A program made the position numbers and the translations under genes. From Robiginitomaculum sp. (GTDB taxonomy: Bacteria; Pseudomonadota; Alphaproteobacteria; Caulobacterales; Maricaulaceae), in assembly GCA_021776565.1 (NCBI GenBank), contig JAJFFQ010000024.1:16028-80027 (forward strand): a stretch of 64,000 nucleotides of DNA, given 5' to 3'. The notes under the pieces are model-generated. The model did no database searches, had not been told where the DNA came from, and saw only the letters and a program-made list of their open reading frames with translations. Below are positions 46,152-55,711 of this stretch, piece after piece (within the stretch, counting starts at the first letter, position 1; each line of letters opens with the position of its first letter).

Positions 46152-47420
46152 ATGCAAGCCCCGATACGCCCCCTTGTCTTCTGTTTGGTTCTTGTTGGTT
46201 GCGCGAGCGGGCCACAAAACCCAAAGGAAGAATTACCCAAGACACCGCAACAGACCGTCGCCACTCAACCAGCGCCAAAAGAAAAACAAGCAGACACAAG
46301 AGAAGAAAAGAGTGACTTTGACGACGTTCGTCCATCTACCCACAGCTCTGTCCAACATGGCTTTTCAATGCTGCCTGGGTGGAAAGAGGCAGATCAAACA
46401 GCGGCGCTAACGGCCTTTTTACGATCGTGCTCCATTTTTTCCAAAAACTGGAACGCGGCGGCCAAGTGGAAACAGGCGTGTGAGGTTGCAGGGGGTGTGG
46501 AGCACAATAAAGACGCCGCCCGCATGTTTTTTGAGCAAAGCTTTATTCCCCAAAAGCTTGCCCTCCCCGGAGGTGGCAAGGGATTGCTGACGGCCTATTA
46601 TGAGCCAGAGCTGAGTGTTCGGCGTGTGCAAGATCCGGGGTTTGATGAACCAATTTTTGCAAGACCGCCAGGCTTGATAACCGTGGACCTAAAAAGGTTT
46701 GATGCCGACGGCGCAAGTAGCCGCAAGGTTATGGGGCGAGTGAAGGACGGGCTTCTGGTGCCTTATTTTTCACGCGCAGAAATTAAAAAAAGAGATGGAA
46801 CGGTTTTGGCCTGGGGCGCGGCAGCGGACGTATTTTTTTTACAGATACAAGGCTCCGGGCGGCTTCGCTTTGAGGATGGCCACACAATGCGGGCGGCGTT
46901 TGCCGGGCATAATGGGCACCCCTACACCTCCATAGGGCGTATATTGCTTAACGAGGGCGAACTGGAACCCGGGAAGGCCTCAAAAGGCGCCATAGAAAAA
47001 TGGATGCAAGATGCTGGGCCAGAAAAGGCCAACATCTTAATGAGCCGTAACAAGCGATATGTTTTCTTTGAAATAAAACCGGTGAATGACCCGGAGCTTG
47101 GCCCGACAGGAACCCAGGGCGCGGCTTTAACTGCGGGGGCCTCACTGGCTGTAGACCCGGATTTATATCCTTTTGGCACGCCCATATGGGTAGAGACACG
47201 CCTTCCGCGCGACGAAACAGACTGGAAGGGCGAAAAAACACAATTTTTAGCCATTGCCCAGGACACTGGCGGCGCAATAAACGGCCCTATGCGTGGCGAT
47301 CTGTTTATTGGCTCAGGACTAAAAGCCGGACGCCGGGCCGGAATTGTAAAACATGGCGCACATTGGTGGGCGCTGATCCCTCGCGCGGCGGTAGAGAGAC
47401 CGGGCGAGCCAAAATCATGA
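46152..47420 (+). CDS. mltA: Membrane-bound lytic murein transglycosylase A
   Basis: Outer-membrane lipoprotein cleaving peptidoglycan to 1,6-anhydro-muropeptides. 422 aa from ATG 46152 (GGGG just upstream): lipobox CLVLVGCASG, a charged low-complexity linker, then the MltA domain with GLLTAYYEPELSVRR, LAWGAAADVFFLQIQGSGRL, AFAGHNGHPYTSIGRIL, the MSRNKRYVFF segment, and the 3D domain with AIAQDTGGAINGPMRGDLFIG containing the catalytic Asp. Its stop overlaps the smr start. Confidence 0.95.
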   Translation: MQAPIRPLVFCLVLVGCASGPQNPKEELPKTPQQTVATQPAPKEKQADTREEKSDFDDVRPSTHSSVQHGFSMLPGWKEADQTAALTAFLRSCSIFSKNWNAAAKWKQACEVAGGVEHNKDAARMFFEQSFIPQKLALPGGGKGLLTAYYEPELSVRRVQDPGFDEPIFARPPGLITVDLKRFDADGASSRKVMGRVKDGLLVPYFSRAEIKKRDGTVLAWGAAADVFFLQIQGSGRLRFEDGHTMRAAFAGHNGHPYTSIGRILLNEGELEPGKASKGAIEKWMQDAGPEKANILMSRNKRYVFFEIKPVNDPELGPTGTQGAALTAGASLAVDPDLYPFGTPIWVETRLPRDETDWKGEKTQFLAIAQDTGGAINGPMRGDLFIGSGLKAGRRAGIVKHGAHWWALIPRAAVERPGEPKS

Positions 47421-47959
47421 CCCGCCCCCCCAAGGGGCCAGACGCCGGGCAAGAATTATGGGAGCGCGTGAAGGGGACGGTTTCTCCCCTGAAGAACAAG
47501 AAAGGCGCAAAACAAACCGATCAACAAACAAAAACAACAATAGAGCAAACACAACAAGATCGCCCACCCTCATCCCCACGCCCACGGGCCAAGCCAGGCC
47601 GCCCTGCGACATTGGCACCATATGCGGAGCCGGAAGACCGATCGTCTCACAAAACCATCCGGCGTGGACGGGTGGAGGCGCAAGCCCGCATAGACCTGCA
47701 CGGCAAAAACCAAGATGAGGCAAAAACACACCTGCTGCACCGTCTGGAAAGACACTATGAAGATCGTTTGCGCACCATTCTGGTCATTACCGGGCGTGGT
47801 GAAAAAGACCAGGGGGTGTTGCGCACAAGCTTGCCTGGCTGGTTAAAGGAGGGCGGTTTCCATGCTGTTGTTTCAGGTTTTGCACCCGCCCATACGCGCC
47901 ATGGCGGCAAGGGGGCCTGGTATGTGTTTTTAAGAAAAGACAGAAAGACTATAAAATAA
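47417..47959 (+). CDS. Smr-domain endonuclease-like protein
   Basis: 180 aa. A low-complexity N-terminal half rich in Thr, Gln, Pro and Arg ([14 protein letters not shown]) precedes a C-terminal Smr domain with [37 protein letters not shown] and the closing [12 protein letters not shown]. Smr domains nick branched or single-stranded nucleic acids. ATG 47417 overlaps the mltA stop (ATGA). The 3' end overlaps that of hslU by 11 bases, convergent. The mltA-smr pair is conserved in alphaproteobacteria. Confidence 0.92.
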   Translation: MTRPPKGPDAGQELWERVKGTVSPLKNKKGAKQTDQQTKTTIEQTQQDRPPSSPRPRAKPGRPATLAPYAEPEDRSSHKTIRRGRVEAQARIDLHGKNQDEAKTHLLHRLERHYEDRLRTILVITGRGEKDQGVLRTSLPGWLKEGGFHAVVSGFAPAHTRHGGKGAWYVFLRKDRKTIK

Positions 47960-49262
47960 ACTTGGAAAGGTCGTTGTTTCGTGAAAGCGATTCCAGCCGC
48001 TCCATCACATAATCCTTGTCAATAGTTATTGTTTCGCCGCCCTGTTCAGATGCCGTGAAGCTAACCTCTTCGAGCAGCTTTTCCATGACGGTTTGCAAGC
48101 GCCTCGCCCCGATATTTTCTATGCTGGCGTTCACGGAAGCAGAAATATCTGCAATGGCATCAATGGCCTCATCTTTGAAGTCCAGCGTAACGCCCTCGGT
48201 TGCCATTAAAGCCACGTATTGCAAAATCAGGGAAGCCTCAGGCTCGGTCAGAATTCGACGAAAGTCATCACGGGTAAGGGCGCGCAGCTCTACCCGAATG
48301 GGAAGGCGACCCTGAAGCTCAGGCAGCATGTCTGATGGGCTTGCCACATGAAAGGCCCCCGAAGCAATAAACAAAATGTGGTCAGTGCGCACAGGGCCGT
48401 GTTTGGTGCTAACCGTTGTGCCTTCAATAAGGGGAAGCAGGTCGCGTTGCACACCCTCACGAGAAACATCGCCGCCTTGTCGCTCGGAGCGCGCAGTGAT
48501 TTTGTCAATTTCATCCAAAAACACAATGCCGTCATTTTCTACAGACGAAATGGCCTCTGAAACAATTTGCGACTCGTCCAAAAGCCGGTCGCTTTCTTCT
48601 TCTATCAAGGGGGTATGCGCGTCTATAACCCTAAGGCGCCGGGACTTGGTGCGCCCGCCAAGGCCCTTACCCAGCATTTCTCCCAAATCCAACATTCCCA
48701 TACCACCACCAGACATTCCGGGAATATCAAGGGCCTGAAATGGAGAGCTGTTATCGGCAAGATCAAGATCAACCTCTTTTTCATCAAGATCACCCGCCCG
48801 CAAACGCACCCGAAAAGACTCTCTGGTGGCAGAGCTGGCGCTAGAACCAACCAGGGCGTCCAAAATACGTTCCTCGGCGGCGCTTTTTGCCCGCTCATCC
48901 ACGTCTTTGCGTTTGTTTTCCCGCACCATTAGCAGGGCCATTTCAATCAGGTCACGTATGATTTGCTCGACATCCCGGCCAACATAACCAACTTCAGTAA
49001 ATTTAGTTGCCTCGATTTTGATAAACGGCGCGCCCGCCAATGTTGCCAGGCGGCGGGCGATTTCTGTTTTACCAACACCGGTTGGCCCAATCATTAAAAT
49101 ATTTTTTGGTGTGATTTCAGCCTTGAGATTGTCATCAACCCGCCGCCTGCGCCAGCGATTGCGCAAAGCAACAGCGACGGCACGTTTGGCGTTGCCTTGG
49201 GCAACAATGTGGCGATCAAGTTCGGCAACAATCTGCCTTGGGGTAAATTCAATCATTTTCAT
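47949..49262 (-). CDS. hslU: ATP-dependent protease ATPase subunit HslU (ClpY)
   Basis: AAA+ unfoldase of the HslVU protease. 437 aa: [17 protein letters not shown] at the start, P-loop [15 protein letters not shown] near residue 55, the pore loop [10 protein letters not shown], an intermediate domain (about 110-220), Walker [12 protein letters not shown], and the C-terminal FIL tail that docks in HslV. ATG 49262 overlaps hslV by 14 bases (ATG 49256 is the alternative). Read with hslV from a sigma-32-like promoter. Confidence 0.97.
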   Translation of the reverse strand: MKMIEFTPRQIVAELDRHIVAQGNAKRAVAVALRNRWRRRRVDDNLKAEITPKNILMIGPTGVGKTEIARRLATLAGAPFIKIEATKFTEVGYVGRDVEQIIRDLIEMALLMVRENKRKDVDERAKSAAEERILDALVGSSASSATRESFRVRLRAGDLDEKEVDLDLADNSSPFQALDIPGMSGGGMGMLDLGEMLGKGLGGRTKSRRLRVIDAHTPLIEEESDRLLDESQIVSEAISSVENDGIVFLDEIDKITARSERQGGDVSREGVQRDLLPLIEGTTVSTKHGPVRTDHILFIASGAFHVASPSDMLPELQGRLPIRVELRALTRDDFRRILTEPEASLILQYVALMATEGVTLDFKDEAIDAIADISASVNASIENIGARRLQTVMEKLLEEVSFTASEQGGETITIDKDYVMERLESLSRNNDLSKFIL

Positions 49263-49818
49263 TTAAAGTTTCAACGCTCAGGTTTCGGTTGGTATAAACA
49301 CAAATATCGGCGGCAATATCCATGGCGCGCCGGGCAATAATTTCAGCATCATCTTCATAAGAATAAAGCGCGTGAGCAGCAGCAAGCGCATAGTTTCCAC
49401 CAGACCCGATGGCGGCAATATCGTTTTCAGGCTCGAGCACGTCACCAGCACCGGTAAGCAGATAAAATGAATGTGCGTCGGCAACAATCAACATGGCCTC
49501 AAGACGGCGTAAAAAACGATCTGTGCGCCAATCCTTGGCTAACTCAACACAGGCCCGCGCAAGTTGCGACGGGTACTGCTCCAGCTTTGCTTCAAGGCGT
49601 TCAAACAAGGCCAGAGCATCTGCGGTTGAGCCAGCAAACCCGGCGACGACGTTAGCAGAGCTAAGGGGGCGAACCTTTTGTGCGTTCCCCTTTACAATTG
49701 TTTGGCCAATAGAGACCTGACCATCGCCAGCCAGAACGGTTTTACCGTTTTTGCGGACAGCTAAAATTGTAGTGCCGCGCCATCCCGAAAAGTCACTTTT
49801 TTCTGCACCGGTGCTCAC
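49249..49818 (-). CDS. hslV: ATP-dependent protease peptidase subunit HslV (ClpQ)
   Basis: N-terminal-threonine peptidase, proteasome-like, forming a double ring with HslU. 189 aa with a 15-residue propeptide; the processed N terminus is Thr16 in [20 protein letters not shown], followed by [37 protein letters not shown] and [16 protein letters not shown] 49818 follows AGGAG seven bases upstream. First gene of the hslVU pair. Confidence 0.97.
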   Translation of the reverse strand: MSTGAEKSDFSGWRGTTILAVRKNGKTVLAGDGQVSIGQTIVKGNAQKVRPLSSANVVAGFAGSTADALALFERLEAKLEQYPSQLARACVELAKDWRTDRFLRRLEAMLIVADAHSFYLLTGAGDVLEPENDIAAIGSGGNYALAAAHALYSYEDDAEIIARRAMDIAADICVYTNRNLSVETLNEND

Positions 49819-49846
49819 AAATAAACTCCTTTATCGGTTTTGAGAA

Positions 49847-49877
49847 CCATGTGGGCGTTTCCGGGAAAAGGTTCAAG
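49847..49877 (-). promoter_or_regulatory. Candidate sigma-32 promoter for hslVU
   Basis: On the minus strand CTTGAAC (49877-49871) is followed after 16 bases by CCACATGG (49854-49847). The -35 agrees with the CTTGAAA consensus; the -10 agrees less well with CCCCATNT. It lies about 30 bases upstream of the hslV start. Inferred from known heat control of hslVU. Confidence 0.5.
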
Positions 49878-49908
49878 GGCTGATGCTCAAAAAGCACAAA
49901 CCAAATGG

Positions 49909-52005
49909 CTACACGGCCTCTGCAAAAGCGCGCGGTTCTGTGCGGGCGAGATTTTCCTTTTCTGCCACCAACATACTTACCAAGTCGGCTTCGGGCATGG
50001 GTTTGGCAAAATAATACCCCTGGACATAATCACAGCAGTGTAGCTGTAAAAAGGCAAAGTGTTCGCGAGTTTCAACCCCTTCGGCGACCGTGCGGTAACC
50101 CAGGCTTTCTGCCATAGCCAAGACCGTTTGAACAATAACACGGGCGTGTTTGTCTTCGGTCATGGACTGTACGAACGACTGGTCAATTTTGAAAACATCA
50201 AATGGTAGGCGAGTAAGATAGGCCAAGCTTGAATGACCGGTGCCAAAATCATCAATGGCAAATCGAACACCCTGTTTACGCAATGGCCCGATTTGCTCAA
50301 GCATACGCTCGGGGTTTGTCATGGCCACGCTTTCCGTTAACTCCAGCTCCAGCTGTGAAGGCGGCAGGTTGGCGCGCTTTAAGGCACCAAACACCGTTTT
50401 GGTGAAATCATTGCTTGCAAACTGCAATGCCGAAACATTCACGGCAACACCGCAGGAGTGACCATCCTTGGCCCACCGCGCTGCGGCAAGACAGGACTCT
50501 TCAAGAACAAAGTCGCCAATTTCCTGTATAAGCCCTGACTCTTCTGCGGCCTCAATAAACAATCCCGGAGCAACCAGCTTGCCAGAGGGCTGTTGCCAGC
50601 GCACCAGCGCCTCACATCCGGCAATGGTTCCCTCGCGCACATCAATTTTGGGTTGGTAGTGAACGACAAACTCATTTTCACGCATTGCCTGGCGCAACTC
50701 GTTTTGCAAGGTCATGCGACGGATGGCCTTTTGTGACATTGATGGCTCAAAAAAGCGCCACACACCACCGCCGGCTTTCTTTGCCTCATCAATGGCAAAA
50801 TTGACACTGGTGAGTAAATTGCGTGCATCTCCTGCATCATGGGGATAAAGGGCGATGCCAATGCGGGCAGAAAGGCTGGCATTATGCCCGGACAGTTTTA
50901 TGGGAACCGCGACAGCGTCAAGAATGTCTGTGGCCATGGCCTGAATTTCTGGTGCAGAGCGCGCACCGGGAACAATGATGCCAAACTCGTCTCCCGAAAG
51001 CCTCGCCAATAAAGGCCGCGCAGAACCAGCGGCAGCGGCAAATTTTGGTGTCTGCGCGGTGACAATTTTGCGCAAACGCTGAGCAATAATTGTCAGGATA
51101 TGATCCCCCTCATCTTGTCCGTAGGCATCGTTGAAACGTTTGAAGCCATCCAGATCAATGAGCAAAAGCGCGCCGGGTGGACGCTCCAGCCGCACCAGTT
51201 TCTGTAATTGTTCATTAAAGGCGGTTTTGTTGGCCAGGCGGGTCAGGCTATCGCCATAGGCAAGCCATCGTGTTCGATCAAAATTGGTCTTCAGGCGATC
51301 CAGCATCGTATTGAAATTTGAAGATAAAACACCTAGCTCATCGTCGCCTTTAACGGTTAACCGAACAGAGAGATCGCCCGTGGCAGCCTTTGCGGCGGCC
51401 TGGTTTAGTGCTCCCAGTGGTGCGACGAGGCGTATAAATATCAAAAGACCGGCAGGAACGGCTAAGCCAAAAAACACCAGACCCCGCCAAAGGTTTTTAA
51501 TAACCAGGCTGAAGGTGCTTGGTTTTTTCAGGGTCAAGTCATAGGAATGTTGTACAACAGCACTTAATCGACCAAAACCAAAAACCGGGACGGCGCTATA
51601 TAAAACACCATTTTTGGCACGAATACTGGTGCGACCAACCGCAAGCGCGCGTAAAAAATCAGGGTTAGTGTTTCCCGAACGGTTTTGTTTTTTATTGGAT
51701 CCAGGAACCAGCAAAGCCCCGTCTGAACCCAACACACGGATATCAATCACCCCGGCCTGGCCCGTTAGGCGCAGGCGCGTTAACTCGGCAACGGCAAAAT
51801 CGCCCTTCAACAGCGCGGGTGCCAGGGCGGCGGCGCTTGCGTTCGCAAGGGCCAGGCCCTGCGCCTGTGCATGGGCCTCGTGGTCATACCGCTCTATCAC
51901 GACACTAAACACAACCACACCAAAAGAAGTAAGAAGTGCGACCAGACTGTATAATACGAGCGCCTTGAATGTCAGGCTCGATCGGATGCGCGGTAACAGG
52001 TTCAC
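49909..52005 (-). CDS. Membrane GGDEF-EAL cyclic-di-GMP protein with HAMP
   Basis: About 698 aa from GTG 52005 (AAGGG upstream; the longer TTG start at 52035 has no ribosome site). Order: membrane helix near 15-35, periplasmic sensor region to about 150, second helix, HAMP-like domain (about 175-240, ending in DELGVLSSNFNTMLDRLK), GGDEF domain with SGDEF at 337-341, and EAL domain with E465-A-L, ELELTESVAM, FAIDDFGTGHSSLAYL and AEGVETREHF. The EAL catalytic residues look intact, so phosphodiesterase activity is likely; the SGDEF variant may be active or only regulatory. Confidence 0.92.
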   Translation of the reverse strand: MNLLPRIRSSLTFKALVLYSLVALLTSFGVVVFSVVIERYDHEAHAQAQGLALANASAAALAPALLKGDFAVAELTRLRLTGQAGVIDIRVLGSDGALLVPGSNKKQNRSGNTNPDFLRALAVGRTSIRAKNGVLYSAVPVFGFGRLSAVVQHSYDLTLKKPSTFSLVIKNLWRGLVFFGLAVPAGLLIFIRLVAPLGALNQAAAKAATGDLSVRLTVKGDDELGVLSSNFNTMLDRLKTNFDRTRWLAYGDSLTRLANKTAFNEQLQKLVRLERPPGALLLIDLDGFKRFNDAYGQDEGDHILTIIAQRLRKIVTAQTPKFAAAAGSARPLLARLSGDEFGIIVPGARSAPEIQAMATDILDAVAVPIKLSGHNASLSARIGIALYPHDAGDARNLLTSVNFAIDEAKKAGGGVWRFFEPSMSQKAIRRMTLQNELRQAMRENEFVVHYQPKIDVREGTIAGCEALVRWQQPSGKLVAPGLFIEAAEESGLIQEIGDFVLEESCLAAARWAKDGHSCGVAVNVSALQFASNDFTKTVFGALKRANLPPSQLELELTESVAMTNPERMLEQIGPLRKQGVRFAIDDFGTGHSSLAYLTRLPFDVFKIDQSFVQSMTEDKHARVIVQTVLAMAESLGYRTVAEGVETREHFAFLQLHCCDYVQGYYFAKPMPEADLVSMLVAEKENLARTEPRAFAEAV

Positions 52006-52082
52006 AAAACAACCCTTAGGAAATGATGGCTGCAAAACAGCCTTAACCTTAATGCTGTAACAACAAAGCGGTTTCCGGGGCG

Positions 52083-53081
52083 TTAACCGTTGGCACCAAG
52101 GCCAGAAAGAATTTGCAGGTCTGTTTGTGCTCTGGCCCCGTAATGTGAAATAACCTCAGAGGCGGCCACCGAGCCGATGCGGCCACATTCAGCCAAAGGC
52201 AGATCATGAGAAAGACCATATAATACACCGGCGGCATAAAGATCACCAGCACCGGTGGTATCAACCACGGCCTTAACGGGCGCCGCCTTGATGTGAACCG
52301 TGTCGTCCCCGCTTAACAAGACGGAGCCTTTTTCACTGCGGGTGATGGCGGCAAAAAGACAATCATCCCGTACGCGCGCCAGTGCGTCATCAAAGTCCTC
52401 GGTTTCATAGAGCGCCAATAGTTCGGCCTCATTGGCAAAAAGAATGTCAATATGCCCTCGGATGAGATGCAAAAAAGAGTGCCTGTGCCGGTCTACACAA
52501 AAAAGATCAGAAAGTGTAAGTGCGGTTTTGCGTCCGGCGGCAGTTGCAATTTCGGCCGCATGGACAAAGGCTGCCTTGGCAGCATTCCGGTCAAATAAAT
52601 ACCCCTCCATATATATGATCGCCGCATCCCGGATCATGTCCTCATCCAGATCACCCACACCAAAAAGCGATGAGGCACCAAGATAGGTTGACATGGATCG
52701 TTGTGCATCGGGGGTGACGGCAATCAGGCAACGTGCTGTTCCCGGGCCGCCAACCAGAGGCGCTGTTTCAAAGACCGCGCCTGTAGCCCGTAAATCATGA
52801 GCAAAGGTTTTGCCCAGGCCATCATCGGCCACTTTACCAAAATAAGCCGTGCTGGCCCCAAGGCCGGCAATGCCGGCAATGGTGTTGGCCGCAGAGCCGC
52901 CCGATGTTTCATTCGCGGGTGGAAAAACGTCATACAGGTTTTGTGCCCGGGCCTCATCAATGAGCGTCATGGAGGCTTTGACAATCTCGTTCTTGTTCAA
53001 AAAGTCATCACCAACGGGCGTTATGACATCAACGATAGCATTGCCGATGCCCAGGACATCATATTTAGTTTTGCTGGCCAC
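52083..53081 (-). CDS. PfkB-family sugar/nucleoside kinase, probably adenosine kinase
   Basis: Ribokinase-fold kinase of 332 aa: GIGNAIVDVI near the start, GGSAANTIAGIAGLGAS with the substrate loop, YLGASSLFGVGDLD, FANEAELLALYETEDFD, and the C-terminal PfkB signature VDTTGAGDLYAAGVLYGL carrying the catalytic Asp. Homologues in alphaproteobacteria are annotated adenosine kinase, which would fit salvage of adenosine from AhcY (5942). Other sugar or nucleoside substrates cannot be excluded. The N terminus is 21 bases from the paraoxonase-like gene's stop. Confidence 0.88.
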   Translation of the reverse strand: MASKTKYDVLGIGNAIVDVITPVGDDFLNKNEIVKASMTLIDEARAQNLYDVFPPANETSGGSAANTIAGIAGLGASTAYFGKVADDGLGKTFAHDLRATGAVFETAPLVGGPGTARCLIAVTPDAQRSMSTYLGASSLFGVGDLDEDMIRDAAIIYMEGYLFDRNAAKAAFVHAAEIATAAGRKTALTLSDLFCVDRHRHSFLHLIRGHIDILFANEAELLALYETEDFDDALARVRDDCLFAAITRSEKGSVLLSGDDTVHIKAAPVKAVVDTTGAGDLYAAGVLYGLSHDLPLAECGRIGSVAASEVISHYGARAQTDLQILSGLGANG

Positions 53082-53102
53082 AAAAAAACCCTTTTCTACT
53101 AA

Positions 53103-54164
53103 TTAAAACACACTGCCTGATGCCAGGCATACGAGAACTTGAGGATCAAAAACCCCACCAAGCAAAAGCGTGCCGCCAGAATGTGCACCCACAGAGGCAC
53201 CGGAAAGTGGGTCGCCATGACTATAATAAACCTCACGGATGGCTTTTTGCACCGGATCAATGCGAATGATTTGCGAGGGGCTGCGGTTGATTGCGGCTTT
53301 GGCGTGTTTTGAAAATGTTAGAAGCTTGGGGTGCGCGCCAACCCAAAGCACACCATCCTCGTCCACATCTATATTATCAACGCCCGTACCAAGGACAATT
53401 TCATCATCAAGCGTTAGGGCGCCATTGGTCATGTCGCGCGCATAAAACCTTACCGATTGATCCACAATCGCACCAAGATAAAGCCGCGTGCCATCATTGC
53501 TCAACTTAACACCGTTGGCAAAAGCAATTTTATCGGTGGCGATGCTGGCCTTGTTGCCATCAAAATAAACCAGATTGCCCCTGGCCTGACGAAATAAAAC
53601 CTCGAAAAACTCACCGCGGCTGTTATAGGCTGCGCCAAGATCGTTGGTAACATAAAACGCATTATTTCCGGCGGCAGCAACATCATTGGGGCGCTGGATC
53701 AAAGGGTCAACAATGGCGCGATCAAAGACCAGCGCATCACCCTCAACACGAAAGATAACCACCCGGCTGATCGACCAGTCGCCATGGTCGATAACAAACA
53801 GACGGCGTACGCCATCTTTGCCAACCCACAAATCAATACCGTGCGGCGAAAAACGCTCTGCATCATAGCCCTTTAGGGTTAATGCTCGTGCTTCATCAGG
53901 AGCACCCAAAGGCATGACCCAGACAGAGCCTTTTGTTTCCGGGTTGCGGCGGTCATGACTGGAGATATAGGCAAGGTTGTTTTGGTGATCGATTACAATG
54001 TCTTCAGCGCCATAAATACCCTCTACGCTTTTGCAGGTGCCATCATAATGCGCTGGAAATGCAGTTAATTCGCCTGTCCAGCTTAATGTGTGCCACCAAA
54101 ACCAGGAGACACCCAAAACCAGAGAAAATACGACCAACACAATAAATTTTAATCGCCCACTCAT
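53103..54164 (-). CDS. Paraoxonase/arylesterase-like beta-propeller hydrolase
   Basis: 353 aa with one N-terminal membrane helix (FIVLVVFSLVLGVSWFWW), so anchored with its body in the periplasm. The body is a six-bladed propeller of the SMP-30/paraoxonase type: GAEDIVIDHQNNLAYISSHDRR with calcium-ligand-like acidic residues, FSPHGIDLWVGKDGVRRLFV, QRPNDVAAAGNNAFYVTND, FANGVKLSNDGTRLYLG, DNIDVDEDGVLWVGAHPK. Family members hydrolyse lactones or aryl esters, so a lactonase is possible; the substrate is unknown. Its start has AGGAG upstream. Confidence 0.82.
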   Translation of the reverse strand: MSGRLKFIVLVVFSLVLGVSWFWWHTLSWTGELTAFPAHYDGTCKSVEGIYGAEDIVIDHQNNLAYISSHDRRNPETKGSVWVMPLGAPDEARALTLKGYDAERFSPHGIDLWVGKDGVRRLFVIDHGDWSISRVVIFRVEGDALVFDRAIVDPLIQRPNDVAAAGNNAFYVTNDLGAAYNSRGEFFEVLFRQARGNLVYFDGNKASIATDKIAFANGVKLSNDGTRLYLGAIVDQSVRFYARDMTNGALTLDDEIVLGTGVDNIDVDEDGVLWVGAHPKLLTFSKHAKAAINRSPSQIIRIDPVQKAIREVYYSHGDPLSGASVGAHSGGTLLLGGVFDPQVLVCLASGSVF

Positions 54165-54326
54165 GGCAATCTCCTTTTGCTCATGCGGCTAGCGTGAAAG
54201 ACGCGTCAAAGCAAGTGTCTTGCGCGCTTTGTCTTGCTTTGGGTCTGGATCATGTTGATGACACAGTGGCGCACCTTTGCTAATCCTGTCTAATCAGCCA
54301 TTTTGTACTGAACCCCGGGAGATGCC

Positions 54327-54542
54327 ATGTCTATGCTGACATTAATCAATATTATAATTGCTCTAGCGGTGCTCTCGGTTGTGGTCACGCTGATTTGGGG
54401 TGTGCTGACCATGGCCCGTGGCGGTGCGTCGGCTAAGGCGCGCAGCAATAAAATCATGCGCTGGCGGGTTGGATTACAAGCGGTGGCTGTTGCGGCGCTG
54501 CTCGTCGGGTTTTTTATCAAGGCGAAATTGCGCGGCGGTTAA
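54327..54542 (+). CDS. HIG1-type twin-transmembrane small protein
   Basis: 71 aa with two hydrophobic helices (LINIIIALAVLSVVVTLIWGV and VAVAALLVGFFIKAKL) joined by a basic loop (ARGGASAKARSNKIMRWRV) whose KIMRWRVGLQ resembles the HIG_1_N motif seen in mitochondrial respiratory-supercomplex factors. Bacterial forms are membrane proteins of unknown role. GGGAGA precedes ATG 54327. It converges with argE, with eight bases between. Confidence 0.85.
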   Translation: MSMLTLINIIIALAVLSVVVTLIWGVLTMARGGASAKARSNKIMRWRVGLQAVAVAALLVGFFIKAKLRGG

Positions 54543-54550
54543 GCCCCAGG

Positions 54551-55711
54551 TCAGGCACTTAAATGCTGCGGCAGCTTTTTCAAGGTTTCCAGACATAACG
54601 CCAACTGGCGTATATCCACATACTCATCGGGCTTGTGGGCCTGATCTATGGAGCCAGGGCCACAAACCACGGCGGGGAACCCGGCCTGCTGAAACTGACC
54701 GGCCTCGGTGGTATAGGAAACCACGCGGCTTTGATTATCTCCGGTAAGAAGCCTGGCAATATGTTCTGCGGCGCTTTGCGGGTCGGCCATAAGCGGCGGA
54801 GCCGAGGTCATGCGTTCAAACTCAATTCTGGCGTCTGGCGCGCATGTGCGCATTTGTGTTTCAACTTCGTCAACCTTGTGGGCAAAGCGGGCTTCTATGG
54901 CTGCGCAATCATCGCTGGGCAGGGGGCGCAAATCCCAATGAAACACACACTCGCGGGCAATAATATTTACCGCCGTGCCGCCCTTTATCAACCCGATGGT
55001 TAATGTGCCATAGGGGGGATCAAACGGGTTGTGCGGATCAGCGGCGTTTTGTAATTCCCTGGCGATGCTATCAAGCTCGGCCATTAACAGCCCGGCGGCC
55101 ATAACCGCAGATGCCCCTTTATGGGGAAGGCTTGAATGAGCCTCTTTTCCACGCACGTGCACGCGATAAGAGTTTTGCCCCTTGTGGGCGCTGACCACCC
55201 GCATATCTGTAGGTTCGCCCACGATAATTGCGGCGGGTTTTGGCAGGTCTTTGGTAATGGCCTCGATCAGTGACGGAGCGCCAAGGCAGCCCACCTCTTC
55301 ATCATAGGAAAAAGCAAAATGCACGGGCCGCGCCAGATCGGCCTTGGCAAAATCAGATGCCGCAGCCAGCGCACAGGCGATAAAACCTTTCATATCGCAG
55401 GTGCCGCGCCCGTAATACCGGTCATCTTTCTCAATCAGCGAAAAAGGCTGGCTCGACCAGTTTTGACCATCTACAGGCACCACGTCGGTATGACCGGAGA
55501 GCACCAGACCGCCGGGCTTCATCGGGCCAAGACTTGCGTAAAAGTTGGCCTTTTTACCATCGTCGCTGATAACGCGGGCGCACATGGCCCCCAGCGTGCC
55601 AAGATAGTCCTCAACCCAATCGATCAATTGCAGGTTTGAGTTGCGTGAAACCGTATCAAAACCAACCAGTGTTGTCAGAATTTCACGCACGTTCGACAGG
55701 CCTGTTTTCAT
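54551..55711 (-). CDS. argE: Acetylornithine deacetylase (M20 family)
   Basis: Zinc M20-family hydrolase removing the acetyl group of N-acetylornithine. 386 aa: LSGHTDVVPVDGQNWSSQPF (metal His and Asp), YGRGTCDMKGFIACAL, FSYDEEVGCLGAPSLI (catalytic Glu), VGEPTDMRVVSAHKGQ and VVCGPGSIDQAHKPDEYV. The length and HTDVVPVDG favour ArgE over DapE, though related deacylases are possible. ATG 55711 shares a base with the FKBP stop (TAATG), so coupling to that gene is likely. There is no clear ribosome site of its own. Confidence 0.88.
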   Translation of the reverse strand: MKTGLSNVREILTTLVGFDTVSRNSNLQLIDWVEDYLGTLGAMCARVISDDGKKANFYASLGPMKPGGLVLSGHTDVVPVDGQNWSSQPFSLIEKDDRYYGRGTCDMKGFIACALAAASDFAKADLARPVHFAFSYDEEVGCLGAPSLIEAITKDLPKPAAIIVGEPTDMRVVSAHKGQNSYRVHVRGKEAHSSLPHKGASAVMAAGLLMAELDSIARELQNAADPHNPFDPPYGTLTIGLIKGGTAVNIIARECVFHWDLRPLPSDDCAAIEARFAHKVDEVETQMRTCAPDARIEFERMTSAPPLMADPQSAAEHIARLLTGDNQSRVVSYTTEAGQFQQAGFPAVVCGPGSIDQAHKPDEYVDIRQLALCLETLKKLPQHLSA

